Assembly (NCBI GenBank): GCA_030280995.1
Contig: JASXTE010000007.1
Span: 16,732,501 to 16,796,500, forward strand
Direction: 5' to 3'
Source of the DNA: Hemileia vastatrix
Taxonomy: Eukaryota > Basidiomycota > Pucciniomycetes > Pucciniales > Zaghouaniaceae
DNA length: 64,000 nucleotides
The notes beneath the pieces were generated by a model. It was not told the DNA's origin. It was given only the letters and a program-made list of their open reading frames with translations, and made no database searches. Shown in pieces: positions 1 to 9,641 of this stretch; position 1 is the first letter of the stretch, and each line of letters starts with the position of its first letter. The translations under genes were made by a program, and so were the position numbers.

Positions 1-44
1 ATCATGTTGGAGCACCTAATGCTCAGGTTTTGCTTCATGACTGC
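1..44 (-). pseudogene. Left fragment of relic E (antisense ORF region of a B-like gypsy element)
   Basis: This short flank matches the region near 44535-44580, which belongs to the second antisense ORF of relic C. In both, a GTTG[GA]AGCAC stretch leads into a CATAGTCC segment. In relic E the two parts are separated, with this piece at 1-44 and the continuation at 21628 onward. It is therefore the other side of the insertion site of element A. Confidence 0.6.
40..44. repeat. Target-site duplication of element A, left copy (ACTGC)
   Basis: ACTGC lies directly outside the left end of element A. The partner at 21623-21627 reads ACTAC. Five base pairs with one mismatch fits gypsy integration followed by mutation. 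Confidence 0.6.
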
Positions 45-834
45 TGTCAAGGGGTCCTTTTGGGTCTAGAAGTTTATTCGAGGTTTTTACGGGGTATTTA
101 AGGGTTTTAATGGTCTCTCAATAAAAGGTATGTATTTCTCAATCAATTTGATTATTTTACTCAAATATAAGAGGTAGTTTTAAAATATTAATATAGATTA
201 TAGATTAGAATTACGCTGTTGTAAATACTAAATTTATAAAATATAGAAATAAGTGTTGTATTGTAATTGTAATAATAAAGTAAGTGATGAAGGAATGATC
301 TGAAAAGCACAAAGTAAGAGGCCTTTTATAGGCAAAACATGAGGGAATAAAATATACGGAATTCACACCATATCCTGTAAGAATGTGAGGAAAAGAATGA
401 CTAAAAGGAGTACATATATGACATAAGAAATAAATAAACTGGTACGTCAATAAGGGCATCAAATTTATTAGCAATAAAGTTTGAGTTCCTTGGACTGTCA
501 CAATTAATTACACAATAATTAATTAATTATATTACTTTCACGGGATTCCAGATCTCTCACTGAGGTAATATAATTGTTTTAAAGTTTTTTTATTATAATT
601 TTATTATTAAATTCTATTCCCATTGACTTATACCATTGAGCACGGTGTTAGGGAGTAAAATTGTAAGGGACATTTTATTTACACTAATTAATTATATTAC
701 TTATTGTACTTAACTATTTAATTGTAAGTAATACTTAAGTAGATAATTAATTATTAGTAAGAAGAAGGGGCGTGGCTTCAACTCAGTAAAATAATTAATT
801 ATTTTACCAGTTAAGTCTAGTAGCCTGGCTGACA
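45..834 (-). repeat. 3' LTR of element A
   Basis: 790 bp, bounded by TGTCAAGG at the low end and GGCTGACA at the high end, which on the minus strand is TGTCAGCC...CCTTGACA. It matches the split copy at 7943-8345 plus 21236-21622 along its whole length. A TATA-like palindrome, GCCTATAAAAGGC on the minus strand, lies at 321-333, about 500 bp into the LTR. Other family members keep a similar offset. Confidence 0.92.
321..333 (-). promoter_or_regulatory. TATA-like LTR promoter core of element A
   Basis: On the minus strand this reads GCC TATAAAA GGC, about 501 bp from the LTR start. The solo LTR at 56688 has the same core at 57191-57203, and the LTR at 63078 has a TATATAA version at 63571-63583. 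Conservation of position across copies supports a promoter role. No start site can be seen directly. Confidence 0.5.
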
Positions 835-846
835 TTCCCTCACTCT
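835..846 (-). promoter_or_regulatory. Polypurine tract of element A
   Basis: On the minus strand AGAGTGAGGGAA sits immediately before the TGTCAGCC start of the 3' LTR. This is the expected position and composition for the plus-strand DNA primer. Confidence 0.75.
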
Positions 847-868
847 AAAGAAAACAGTAAAAAAAATG

Positions 869-2086
869 CTATGATTTTTTCATTTTATACTTTTTTAGTA
901 GAGTAGGAAGATTAGATATCTCCTTCCCAGGTATCCAAGAATCATATTCAGATGATTTATTCTTGAATCTCAATAAGTATTCTGTACCTTTTTCAGCAGT
1001 GACTATTCTGTCATTTAGAATTTTTTCAATTTCTGCTGTTTCAGTGATTTCATTTGGGGTTTTCTTTGGTCTTCCCCTCCTTTTTGGAAATAAATTACTA
1101 TTGGATGTGTAAGGTTTCAAAAGAGATATTGGAAAAACAGGATGTTTTCTTTCATATGGAGAATACAAAATAACCTCAACTGCATTATCTCCAATCATTC
1201 TTCTGACAACAAATGGACCAACAAATGGATCTTTCAATTTGTTATTACCTTGTAAGTTGAAGTGTACTGTAGAAATCAACACTTCATCACCCTTTTTAAA
1301 AGTGTATTCTTTATGGGATTTGTCCCATCTCTTCTTCTCATATTCAAATGATTTTTCAATACATTGTTGAGCATGATTTCTGCATAGTTGTTGCATTTGA
1401 AGAAAAGACTTTACACCAGGATGTATATCCAATTTAGGTATTTTGTTATTGAGAATTTGGGCAGGAGTATTTGGAACATATCCAAGCCAGAGCTCAAAAG
1501 GCTTTCTTTGAGTAACAGAATGAACAGTGCTATTATAAGAAAATTTCAACCCAGGAAGTAAGTAAACCCAGTCATGAGTGAATCTGTCATTATCTTTATA
1601 CTCAAGGCCAAAGGCACAATACCTTCTAATCATGTCCTCTAAAGTCTGAATCATTCTTTCAGCTAAACCATCAGTCTGTGGATGGTGGGCAGTTGAAAGT
1701 TTCAGATCACAACCACAAACATCCATCAGAGACATCAGAAATTCAGAAGTAAATTTAGGGTCTCTGTCAGAGATTATGGATTTAGGAAAACCAGCAGTAT
1801 TAAACATATGAGACCACCATAAGAAAGCTAATTCTTTAGTGGAAACATCCTTGTGGGTAGGGATAAATTTACACATTTTTGTAAATCTGTCCACAATAAC
1901 CCAACAAGAGTTATAACTGTCTTTACCAGCAATAGGTAATCCTGTTACAAAATCCATGTCTATTATCTGCCATGGTGCATCAGGAGGTTCAATATGTTGC
2001 ATTAATCCTGCTCTTTTACCAGTTAATCTTTTTGATTTTTGGAAAGAATCACAAGACTCAACATATAATTTTGTGTCTTCAGACAT
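869..2086 (-). CDS. Element A integrase with C-terminal chromodomain (fragment of pol)
   Basis: 405 residues stay open. The integrase core shows D45 (MDFVTGLP), D107 (IISDRDPKF) and E143 in HHPQTDGLAER, which is the D,D,35E arrangement of gypsy integrases. The N-terminal zinc finger is cut off or damaged: VESCDSF has only one Cys of the usual CxxC. The last ~60 residues (EIEKILNDRIV... DSWIPGKEI) resemble the chromodomain of chromoviruses, which is thought to steer insertion to heterochromatin. The start shown is only the first ATG after a stop, since in the intact family this is the C-terminal part of a longer polyprotein. Confidence 0.85.
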   Translation of the reverse strand: MSEDTKLYVESCDSFQKSKRLTGKRAGLMQHIEPPDAPWQIIDMDFVTGLPIAGKDSYNSCWVIVDRFTKMCKFIPTHKDVSTKELAFLWWSHMFNTAGFPKSIISDRDPKFTSEFLMSLMDVCGCDLKLSTAHHPQTDGLAERMIQTLEDMIRRYCAFGLEYKDNDRFTHDWVYLLPGLKFSYNSTVHSVTQRKPFELWLGYVPNTPAQILNNKIPKLDIHPGVKSFLQMQQLCRNHAQQCIEKSFEYEKKRWDKSHKEYTFKKGDEVLISTVHFNLQGNNKLKDPFVGPFVVRRMIGDNAVEVILYSPYERKHPVFPISLLKPYTSNSNLFPKRRGRPKKTPNEITETAEIEKILNDRIVTAEKGTEYLLRFKNKSSEYDSWIPGKEISNLPTLLKKYKMKKS

Positions 2087-2217
2087 ATTAACCCACCAAG
2101 CAGTGTTCTAAATTCTGATCATTGTTTTTTCAAGATCAAAATGTCCAGCTAATATGTCATCATGAAAAATTTTTAAGATGATTTCTCTCATAGAAGGAGG
2201 AATAACAATAACATTAC

Positions 2218-2871
2218 TCAACTTTCTCCTATAATAAAGATATCCATCATCAATTGAAAATTTACCTTTTTCAAAGCCTTCTGGTACTTTGGTGGAAGGG
2301 TTTTAATTAATGCTTGTATTGAAGCATTCTTTGGATCATTTAATATGGTGCATAACTTTTTCAAGTCAGTGTCCTTATCATATGAATCCAGAATAAGCTG
2401 TAATAGCTCTTCCTCCATATCAATCACATATATCCCATGTATATGAATAACTTCATCCTCAGGATCATAAGCAGGATTAGAGTCATTATTTGGTAAAGGT
2501 AACCTAGATAATATATCCACATTTGAGTGAACAATACCAGTCCTATTGATAATTGCCATTCTCCCTCTGTATTCTTGAACAGCCAACTGCCATCTGAACA
2601 TATGTCTGTTTGGTGTTTTCAAGTTTAAAAGGGATTTAACTGCACTGAAGTCCGTGACAAGTTCAAATTTCTGGTCATCTAGGTAATAATGAAGCTTTTC
2701 TAGAGCCCACACTACAGCTAAACATTCTAATTGAGTAGCACCATATTTCAATTCACTATTTCTCAAGGTTCTTGAAATATAACAAATTACTACTTCTGAA
2801 ACTTTATCATTTATCACTTGTTTTTGATGGAGGGAAGCACCAAGACCAATGAAACTGGCATCAGTGTACAA
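2218..2871 (-). CDS. Element A RNase H and linker (fragment of pol)
   Basis: MYTDASFIGLGASLHQ is the first conserved motif of the gypsy RNase H (RT_RNaseH) domain. It is followed by YGATQLECLAVVWALEKLHYYL with the conserved Glu, then LVTDFSAVKSLL, where the usual aspartate-histidine pair is altered. HSNVDILSRLP marks the domain end. The segment after residue 130 leads towards the integrase zinc finger. It belongs to the same polyprotein as its neighbours on either side and is separated from them by stop codons. Confidence 0.85.
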   Translation of the reverse strand: MYTDASFIGLGASLHQKQVINDKVSEVVICYISRTLRNSELKYGATQLECLAVVWALEKLHYYLDDQKFELVTDFSAVKSLLNLKTPNRHMFRWQLAVQEYRGRMAIINRTGIVHSNVDILSRLPLPNNDSNPAYDPEDEVIHIHGIYVIDMEEELLQLILDSYDKDTDLKKLCTILNDPKNASIQALIKTLPPKYQKALKKVNFQLMMDIFIIGES

Positions 2872-2913
2872 AACAAATGGTTGATTAAAGTCAGGTAAAG
2901 CAATAATTGGTGC

Positions 2914-3501
2914 TTACATCAAACAGTGTTTCATAGTCTCAAAAGCTCTTTGTCTTTCACTATTCCAGACAAAAGCAACATCCTTTCTAGTTAATTGGGT
3001 AAGGGGTAAAGCTATGACTTGGTAATTTTTAATATACTTTCTATAGTATCCACACATTCCCAAAAAACTTTGGAGCTCTCTAACTGTAGTAGGAGCCTTT
3101 ACCTGTTGTATGTCTGCCACTTTGTTTTGGTCAACACATATCTGTAAGCCTGAAACAACATGACCAAGAACGTTTAAAGAATGGAAACCAAATTTACATT
3201 TCTTGAAGGCAAGTGTCATATTTATTTCATCCATTTTCTGGAATACTTTACACAGGTGGTTGAGATGGTCTTCAAATGTTTTTGAGAATATAATGATATC
3301 ATAAATATAAACTAACAGCCATCCTTCAATTATCTCTTGATGGAATGTGTTATCCATGAAATTTTGAAAAACTGAAGGGGCATTTTTATGGCCAAATGGC
3401 ATCCTAATATACTTATAAATACCCATATGAGTAGCAATCAACAGAAAGTTCTGAGAATTTTTCTCAACATGTACCTGGTGATATCCTTTGTTACCATCCA
3501 A
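2914..3501 (-). pseudogene. Element A reverse transcriptase palm and connection, catalytic Asp changed
   Basis: GYHQVHVEKNS, IYKYIRMPFGHKNAPSVFQNFM and LNVLGHVVS are standard gypsy reverse transcriptase motifs, followed by LQSFLGMCGYYRKYI at the start of the RNase H connection. The catalytic box reads VYIYDIIIFS where the family has Y-I-D-D, so the first of the two paired aspartates is a tyrosine. A TAA stop just upstream separates this part from the fingers domain at 3511-4260. Both changes argue that this copy cannot copy itself. Confidence 0.85.
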
Positions 3502-3510
3502 ACAGCTGAT

Positions 3511-4260
3511 TTATTTAGCACCCTGTAAAGTAGCATGTATAGAGCTAATTCTAGGTAAAGGGTAGATATCATCAACAGTATAAGTATTTAGTGCTCTATA
3601 ATCACCATATAACCTGGCTTTATCTTTCTCATAAGAAATTAGGACAGGTGAGATAACACAATATTTAGGTGTTTCAACTACCTTTTCAATAATATTCATT
3701 TTTAAAAGGGTAGAGATATTGTCTTTAATATCTTTTCTCTTTGTGGGAGAAGCAGGATAAGGCTTCTTTTTTAAACTAGGTGGTATATCAGTTAATGGGC
3801 AAGACAATGAAAGTTTCATTTCCTCTTTAACTAATCCCAGTTCATGTGACCCATGACCAAAGGCCATAGGAAAAGACTTTATCAAGTTAATGATGGAATC
3901 TTTATCCTCACCAGAAAGTTGTTCTCCAAAAGAGGCATTGTCAATTTCAGACAAAAGGGCATGCATCTCTTTTGTAGATCTTCCTTTAAATTGAATTACA
4001 GAATTACATGTGTTCAATTCTGGTTTTACTAATTTTTTAGGGGAGGAAATCTTATATTTTCTCTTCCCATTCATCCCCATTGTGAAACATTGGTTTGAGG
4101 GATCCAATTTTATGCCATACTTGGTTAAAATATCATTCCCTACAATAAACCAATTGCTTAAGTTATCATTCTTCATGACAACAAAATCACAAATAGCTTT
4201 TACAAAACCATGGTTATATTTAAAAAACACTGTGGCTTTGTATTTACCAATGGGGGACAA
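3511..4260 (-). pseudogene. Element A protease C-terminus and reverse transcriptase fingers
   Basis: The first half (FIVGNDILTKYGIKLDPSN) is the C-terminal part of a retropepsin-like protease. The second half (KKKPYPASPTKRKDIKDNI and ISPVLISYEKDKARLYGDYRALN) is the fingers and motif 1-2 region of a gypsy reverse transcriptase. The motif K-x-R-x-x-x-D-Y-R-x-L-N is recognisable. The frame ends in a stop just before the GYHQ motif. Confidence 0.8.
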
Positions 4261-4269
4261 AACAGAGCC

Positions 4270-4860
4270 ATAACCTCTCCAATTTTAAGAAATGATAGGC
4301 ATCAGTTTTGATTTATATTCTTAATCCACTGAAGCAAGTACTCTTTCAGAAACTACACTTCCTCCAGCTCCAGAATCCAGAACAACTTCAATTCTGGTTC
4401 CATTAATCAAGACTGGTGCCTTGAGAGGGGTAATAACAATTGAGTTATCCTAAATGTTCTTTATGATCTCAGAATCTTCAACTGTGGATAAAGAAACATT
4501 ATCAATTTCAAAAGTATTTAAATAATGAATATACTCTTCCAGCATCAAGATTTCTTGTTGAGATTCATATGAAATATTACTGGCACAATCACTTGACGTA
4601 TCATCCAGTGCTACTGTGTCATCAGCATGCTCCTCTGTTTGTTCTACCAGATTTATCTTCTTGTCACAAAAATGTCCTTTCTTCCAAGGCTTGTTGCACT
4701 TGAAGCAAGTTTTTGTTGCATACTTTTTTGGTGCAACAGGGGCAGAAGGTTTACCAATCTTTTACAGAGGTTTCTATTGGTAAGTGGAGGGTTTCTCCAA
4801 AGGGGTCCTAGGAATGAATCTTCTGGCATCATACTTGTTGTTTAGAAGGATCTCATTGCA
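4270..4860 (-). pseudogene. Element A gag zinc knuckle and protease active site, broken
   Basis: Translated on the minus strand in pieces, this stretch gives CFKCNKPWKKGHFC near 4700. That is the C-x2-C...G-H-x-C knuckle usual in gypsy elements, which often precedes the protease. The protease triad follows near 4370 as VVLDSGAGGSVV. In-frame stops lie between and after these motifs. No single open frame spans the region. Confidence 0.7.
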
Positions 4861-4938
4861 AGTATTAATGAAAGAATAGGGTTCTCTGTAGAACTCAGTC
4901 CTAGCCACTATCAAGTCTCTCAAAGACATTGGTAATTT

Positions 4939-5646
4939 TTAAAGGATCCTGTCCTTCCATAACTCAATCTCCATATTTGGTTCCATTTCCCTTAAGATTT
5001 TTTCAAGTTTCATTAAAAACTCAATAGGTTTATCAGTAGAAGAGCTATATCTAGTTTCCTCATACTGCCTTTGTTGAGCCATTCTGAACTTGGAGCCACC
5101 AAATTGTGTTTTAATCAATTTCTTCCAATCCTCCCATGAGTAGTCATTCCCATCCAGGAGAACAGATTCATACCACATTAGGGAAACATTAGTAAACAAA
5201 GAAATTAACTTGGACACAATTTACTCATCTGGGAGTTTGTAAGAATTTTTTAAGTTATCAATTCTGAAAATAAATTGCTGCCAATCAGAGGAAGAATCAC
5301 CATCAAATGTAGGATATTGGTCAAGTTTTGGCCAATTCTTTTGATTTGAAGGAGTCTCCTTAAAACTAGCTTGTTTCTGAGTAAGAAGCAGCTGTAACTT
5401 CTCCAATTGGGCTGTAATCTCATTGTTTAATCCTTCTGTTGAAGATCCTGGTGCATCATCAGTTTTTGATGGAAACTCAGTGGTATCAACAGGTATTTCT
5501 GGAGCTATTTTTACTTTAGATGAACTAGCCACAGGTAATATTTGAGCATCCTGCACTATATGTTCCTTCACAGAAATGTCAGAATATTTCTGGTCATTCA
5601 ACAATGAGTTCAATTTTTCTTCAATGGTTGTTAGTCTTGTTTTCAT
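4939..5646 (-). pseudogene. Element A gag core domain, two open pieces
   Basis: The two pieces (5221-5646 and 4939-5217) read on in the same direction with one stop between them. The first ends with WPKLDQYPTFDGDSSSDWQQFIF and the second continues with LWYESV-like and WEDWKKLIKTQFG. Together these are the F-x-G...W...W...L pattern of the retrotransposon gag (capsid) domain. An upstream coiled-coil stretch (TTIEEKLNSLL, LEKLQLLLTQK) may help assembly. Confidence 0.8.
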
Positions 5647-5852
5647 TCTTGGAAGACTAGATAAACTCTCATTGATAGTTGCAAAAGATTACTGATTTTT
5701 ATTTTGAAAAGATAAATAATGGTCATTCAATCTTTTCAGATTCACCTTATCTATCTCCATCTCCTGGCAACAGGCAGATACAGTATCTTTCAGTTTAGAC
5801 AAATCATTTTTTATATTTTTCCATAAAGCAATTTCTTTTCATGGGTTGCTTT

Positions 5853-6254
5853 TTAATGAGACAATTCATCAGAGACTCTCTGTGATTCACTTCTTAATGC
5901 TTGATAACCCTGATCAGTTAACAAACTATTATATCTCTGAGTCAATTGCATGTTGTTCATTATATGGTTTTGTTTGGCAATAATATCTCTCAAGTACTCA
6001 TCATTAATCTTTGCTACATCTGGAGTGTTTCTCAATAAGGAAACTGAGTAACTTTCCAGACTCTCATAGAACTCAGGGTCAAGAGTTTCATCAATTACAG
6101 ACATATCAGGGTTAATCATTGAGTTAGCAATTAAAAGTAATGGATTAGATACATGAGTTATTTGTCTACTGCTTCCAGCCTCTACTGGTCTCAAGGTTTC
6201 TTCTTCCCTCTCAGATTTACCTGAAAGAACAGAATCAGCTACAAGAAATGGCAC
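5853..6254 (-). pseudogene. Element A gag N-terminal segment
   Basis: 133 residues, rich in Glu, Ser and Asn, with helical segments (ESLESYSVSLLRN, YLRDIIAKQNHIMNNMQ). It has no motif I can name. It is placed in gag because it lies between the gag start (6869) and the gag core (5646) in the same orientation. Confidence 0.5.
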
Positions 6255-6869
6255 TTGAGAATCAATAGAGGGGCGTACCAGGGTTTTCTGGGTATGACCA
6301 TATTGGGCTTTCTTCTTCTTTTGCCTCCTTGATAGGGGTGAGGAGGTGTGGGGTTGACCTGGTCAGGTCTTGACGGACCTTCCTTAGTTAACTGATGCTG
6401 AGTTTGAGACAGAGAGTCCCACTGCCACTTGGACACTTCCACCTTTTCTTGGGACTGGGGAGCCAATTGTTGTTGATCCCTGGGAGGAAGAGGTTTCTTC
6501 TTCTCTTGAAGAAAGGTATCTATCCTTCTCACCTTTTCTTCCAGAGCATCTACCCTTGCCTTTAGTCTCAAGTTTTCTGTCCTTAGCTCCTTTATGTGAG
6601 TTGACAGATTCTTTACCTGTTGAGGCAATGGCATCTTTTTTATCCTGAAGCCTTTTGGAAGTTTTTCTGGTGGGTTTATCATAGGCTTCTGATCCTGAGT
6701 TGTGTCTACTAGGATTTCTACTTCTTCCATCTCTACATCCTGTTTGGGGCAAGGATTTATTAATCTGAGAAATTCTTCTTGTTAAAGGAGAACTTACAGA
6801 AGTAGGCTCATCATAATCAATCAAGTCTAGTTCCTCTTCACATGCAGCAGAACCACTTTGGTCAGTCAT
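6239..6869 (-). pseudogene. Element A gag start and coiled coil, frameshifted
   Basis: The ATG at 6869 opens an acidic N-terminus (MTDQSGSAACEEELDLIDYDEP) and is the first ATG after the leader array, so it is the likely gag start. The reading frame that carries a clear coiled coil (THIKELRTENLRLKARVDALEEK) is a different one, open from 6730 to 6239. A frameshift near 6730 is the simplest explanation. The remaining part of the first frame is probably a shadow. Confidence 0.6.
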
Positions 6870-6977
6870 TTTAAGATTTAACTGAAATGAAGAAAAGAGA
6901 CAATAAGATTAATTAGTCTTTTATTTTTAATTTTTATTTAACAGAAATAAAATAAAAATAATAATAAAAATATTTTT

Positions 6978-7575
6978 AGGATAAAAATCAACTAAATAAA
7001 ATTAATTTATTAATTCAAAAAATAATTTAAAACCAGGATTATAATATAATCAACTGTAGAAATAAATTAAAATTTTTATTAAAAATTTTAATTAATTATT
7101 TTTAGGATTTAAATCAACTAATTTATTACCAGGACTTAATGTCAACTGAAGTAATTAAATATGAATTTTTATTAATTAAAAAAAATTTTTATTAAACTGA
7201 TCACCTAACTACCAGGACTTAATGTCAACTGAATTAATTAAATATGAATTTTTATTTAAAATTTTTTATTAAACTGATCACTTAACTACCAGGACTTAAT
7301 GTCAACTGAATTAATTAAATATGGGTTTTTATTAATTAAAAAAATATATTGAATTGATAACTTAACTACCAGTACTTAATGTCAACTGAAGTAATTAAAT
7401 ATTAATTTTTATTAAAAAAATTTTATTGTTAGGACAATTTGTCAACTGGAACAAATAAAATTTAAATTAATCAGGACAAAAATGTCAACTGAAAATTGTA
7501 ATAATTAATATTAAAATATAATTATTTATTACTTCTGGGACTAAGAACACTATTGCTCTATTATTGTCAACCAGG
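6978..7575. repeat. Hairpin array in the 5' leader of element A
   Basis: About ten copies of a ~20-bp motif occur at roughly 6978, 7033, 7104, 7128, 7211, 7288, 7368, 7429, 7471 and, more degenerate, 7526. On the plus strand the core is AGGAC-loop-GTCAACTG. GAC pairs with GTC, and some copies have GAT paired with ATC (6978) or GGATT paired with AATC (7033), so both stem arms change together. The spacers are AT-rich and vary. The array lies between the LTR and the gag start. Confidence 0.75.
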
Positions 7576-7942
7576 AAAAAAAATATAATAATAAAATTAA
7601 AACCAAATTACCAGACACCTCCCCCTGTAAAATGAGCAAATTAATTCCACTTACAGAGTGCTGAGTAAAAGGAAAATACGTAGCAAATGAAAAGTGAAAA
7701 GTAACCCACAAATAGTAATATCAATAATTACCACAATATATACGACGTTTAGTCAATATATGAACCTAATTTTTGAAGCGCGGTTCGATTCCCGTTTGCA
7801 GCAAAAAATTTTGTCACATGACGTATGACGTTTGTCATTTTTGTCGCTCTCTCATCCTTACAGGTACTCAAATGCCGATGGTCCCTTCAATTTACGCCCT
7901 CAAATCACAATGTGCTGTCAAAAATTTGGGAAGGCCTCCAAT
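7576..7942 (-). other. Element A leader adjoining the 5' LTR, with a tRNA 3'-half-like segment
   Basis: The sequence next to the LTR end is shared with 63864-64000, the leader of another family member. Near 7780-7801 the plus strand contains GGTTCGATTCC, a perfect tRNA T-arm or B-box core, followed by an acceptor-like CGTTTGCAGCA. The 5' half of a tRNA is missing and the T-stem does not pair fully. I could not identify a convincing primer binding site directly at the LTR edge. Confidence 0.4.
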
Positions 7943-8345
7943 TGTCAAGGGGTCCTTTTGGGTCTAGAAGTTTATTCGAGGTTTTTACGGGGTATTTAAG
8001 GGTTTTAATGGTCTCTCAACAAAAGTTACGTATTTCTAAATCAATTTGATTAATTTACTCAAATATAAGAGGTAGTTTTAAAATATTAATATAGATTATA
8101 GATTAGAATTACGCTGTTGTAAATACTAAAGTTATAAAATATAGAAATAAGTGTTGTATTGTAATTGTAATAATAAAGTAAGTGATGAAGTAATGATCTG
8201 AAAAGCACAAAGTAAGAGGCCTTTTATAGGCAAAACATGAGGGAATAAAATATACGGAATTCACACCATATCCTGTAAGAATGTGAGGAAAAGAATGACT
8301 AAAAGGAGTACATATATGACATAAGAAATAAATAAACTGGTACGT
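7943..8345 (-). repeat. 5' LTR of element A, left part
   Basis: This is the copy of 45-834 nearest the gag end. It is cut at 8345 where element B begins and resumes at 21236. The two parts total 790 bp, identical in length to the 3' LTR. Confidence 0.92.
8342..8345. repeat. Target-site duplication of element B, left copy (ACGT)
   Basis: ACGT precedes the TGTGGTAG start of B and is repeated at 21232-21235 after B ends. The unbroken LTR of A has a single ACGT at this point. Confidence 0.9.
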
Positions 8346-9465
8346 TGTGGTAGCCTAAAGTTTAGTACGGCACCTAAATATGTAAATGGAGTTATTACGG
8401 CGTGCAAGATTGGCGTTATTATTTTTTATAAAAGGGTTTTATTTAATTTATTGGAGTTTAAAATATGAAGAAATTGGTCACGAGCAAATGCCTACACAAA
8501 TACAATTTATTTTGCGGAGAAAACTTATGTTTACGGTCTGAAAAATTTATAAGTATCAAGTCATGTCACTCAAGAACCTTGGGAAATTTTCCCAGAATTT
8601 TTACTATTTTTCTTATATTTTTAAATGAATTTTAAAGTTTTATAGAAATATTTACGTTTTCAAAAATTACTTAACTTTGATGAATTTTCACAGGGTAATT
8701 AGAGCTGCGCAGACTACGAAAATTAGTTTGGTATCTAAAGGGGAAGTAGTTCTATTATGTGTAATTTTTCTAGATTTTTTATTATAGTTTTAAGGTTCTA
8801 ATTGAGTCGGGAAGTCCGTACGGACTCCGTTTTGACTCCGTACGGACTCCGTACGGACTCCGTACGGGCTCCAGATTGACTCTGGAAGAGCTCTGGAGGG
8901 GAAAACTTAGGCACGTGACTAGGAATACTTAAGCACTTCTCAAACTCAAAATTGAGAGGGGGGACAGAACATACAGCTTAATCTTTAACCACCACAGTCT
9001 CATTTTTTATTACTCAACAAATTAAATAAAATTGTAATACCCTTATAACTTTATATTTTATATATAAAATTTTAGAAATACTACTCAACAATTAAAATAA
9101 CACTTCATACAGGGTATCTTTAGAAAGGTCTTCATCACTGGGACTTGATTATTGCTGTCTCATAAAAATTCAAATTATTATAAAAACATAAAAGTCAATC
9201 TTTTCAGATCTTTCACTGGTACACCTTAATTGTTGTTATCAGTATTTCATTTATCAACAGCCACTTTTTTTAAATCTCAATAAGCGTTAATTATTTTAGA
9301 GTTTCATTATTTTCATCAATCAGATCCAAGTAGATTGGTTAGCTTAGTGATTTAGAATTCCCATTTTGTTATTTTTATTGGAAGGACGGGGTTTTCAGCT
9401 AAATCCACATATCTCCTCCGGATTCTGCTTACAGCAAGGCGACTGTAAGAGTTTACCTTACCATA
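8346..9465 (+). repeat. 5' LTR of element B
   Basis: It starts TGTGGTAGCC and ends CTTACCATA, so the termini are TG...TA rather than TG...CA. The terminal inverted repeat is TGTGGTA against TATGGTA. The same end is present in the 3' LTR, so the TA is a property of this copy. Older relatives end CTACACCA. A short tandem repeat with CCGTACGG palindromes lies inside at 8816-8867. Confidence 0.95.
8816..8867 (+). repeat. CCGTACGG palindrome cluster in LTR B
   Basis: CCGTACGG occurs at 8816, 8838, 8849 and 8860, the last three with an 11-bp period. The other LTR (20575-20640) has fewer perfect copies and a CCGGACGG variant. The cluster is the most CpG-dense spot in an otherwise AT-rich LTR. It may be a regulatory site. 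Confidence 0.6.
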
Positions 9466-9467
9466 GT

Positions 9468-9484
9468 TGGCGCCCAATGTGGGG
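9468..9484 (+). promoter_or_regulatory. Primer binding site of element B (Lys-tRNA type)
   Basis: TGGCGCCCAATGTGGGG begins two bases after the LTR end. TGGCGCCCAA[CT]GTGGGG is the complement of the 3' end of a eukaryotic tRNA-Lys, as used by several retroviruses. The match to that type is close, so Lys-tRNA priming is the best reading. Confidence 0.8.
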
Positions 9485-9641
9485 TTCGATTTCTCTAGCT
9501 TTCTTTAAAGACTTACTTGGATCAAGAACGTTATTAGCCTGCAAGAGGCTTATTTTCTGGAACTCTAATTGGATCTTTGTTATTGGCCTGCAAGAGGCTT
9601 GTTATTTTATCGATTGTTAACGCTTTTCATTACTTATTGGG

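Noticed and set aside
211..501. 96-codon ORF in the 3' LTR of element A
   Set aside because: It lies wholly in LTR sequence, is hydrophobic low-complexity, and is not kept in the other LTR copies.
7120..7450. Simple tandem repeat only
   Set aside because: The shared unit is the hairpin with covarying arms; spacers differ in length and sequence. I kept it as a hairpin array.
7778..7801. A real tRNA gene
   Set aside because: Only the 3' half is present, the T-stem does not pair fully, and there is no A box or 5' acceptor strand.
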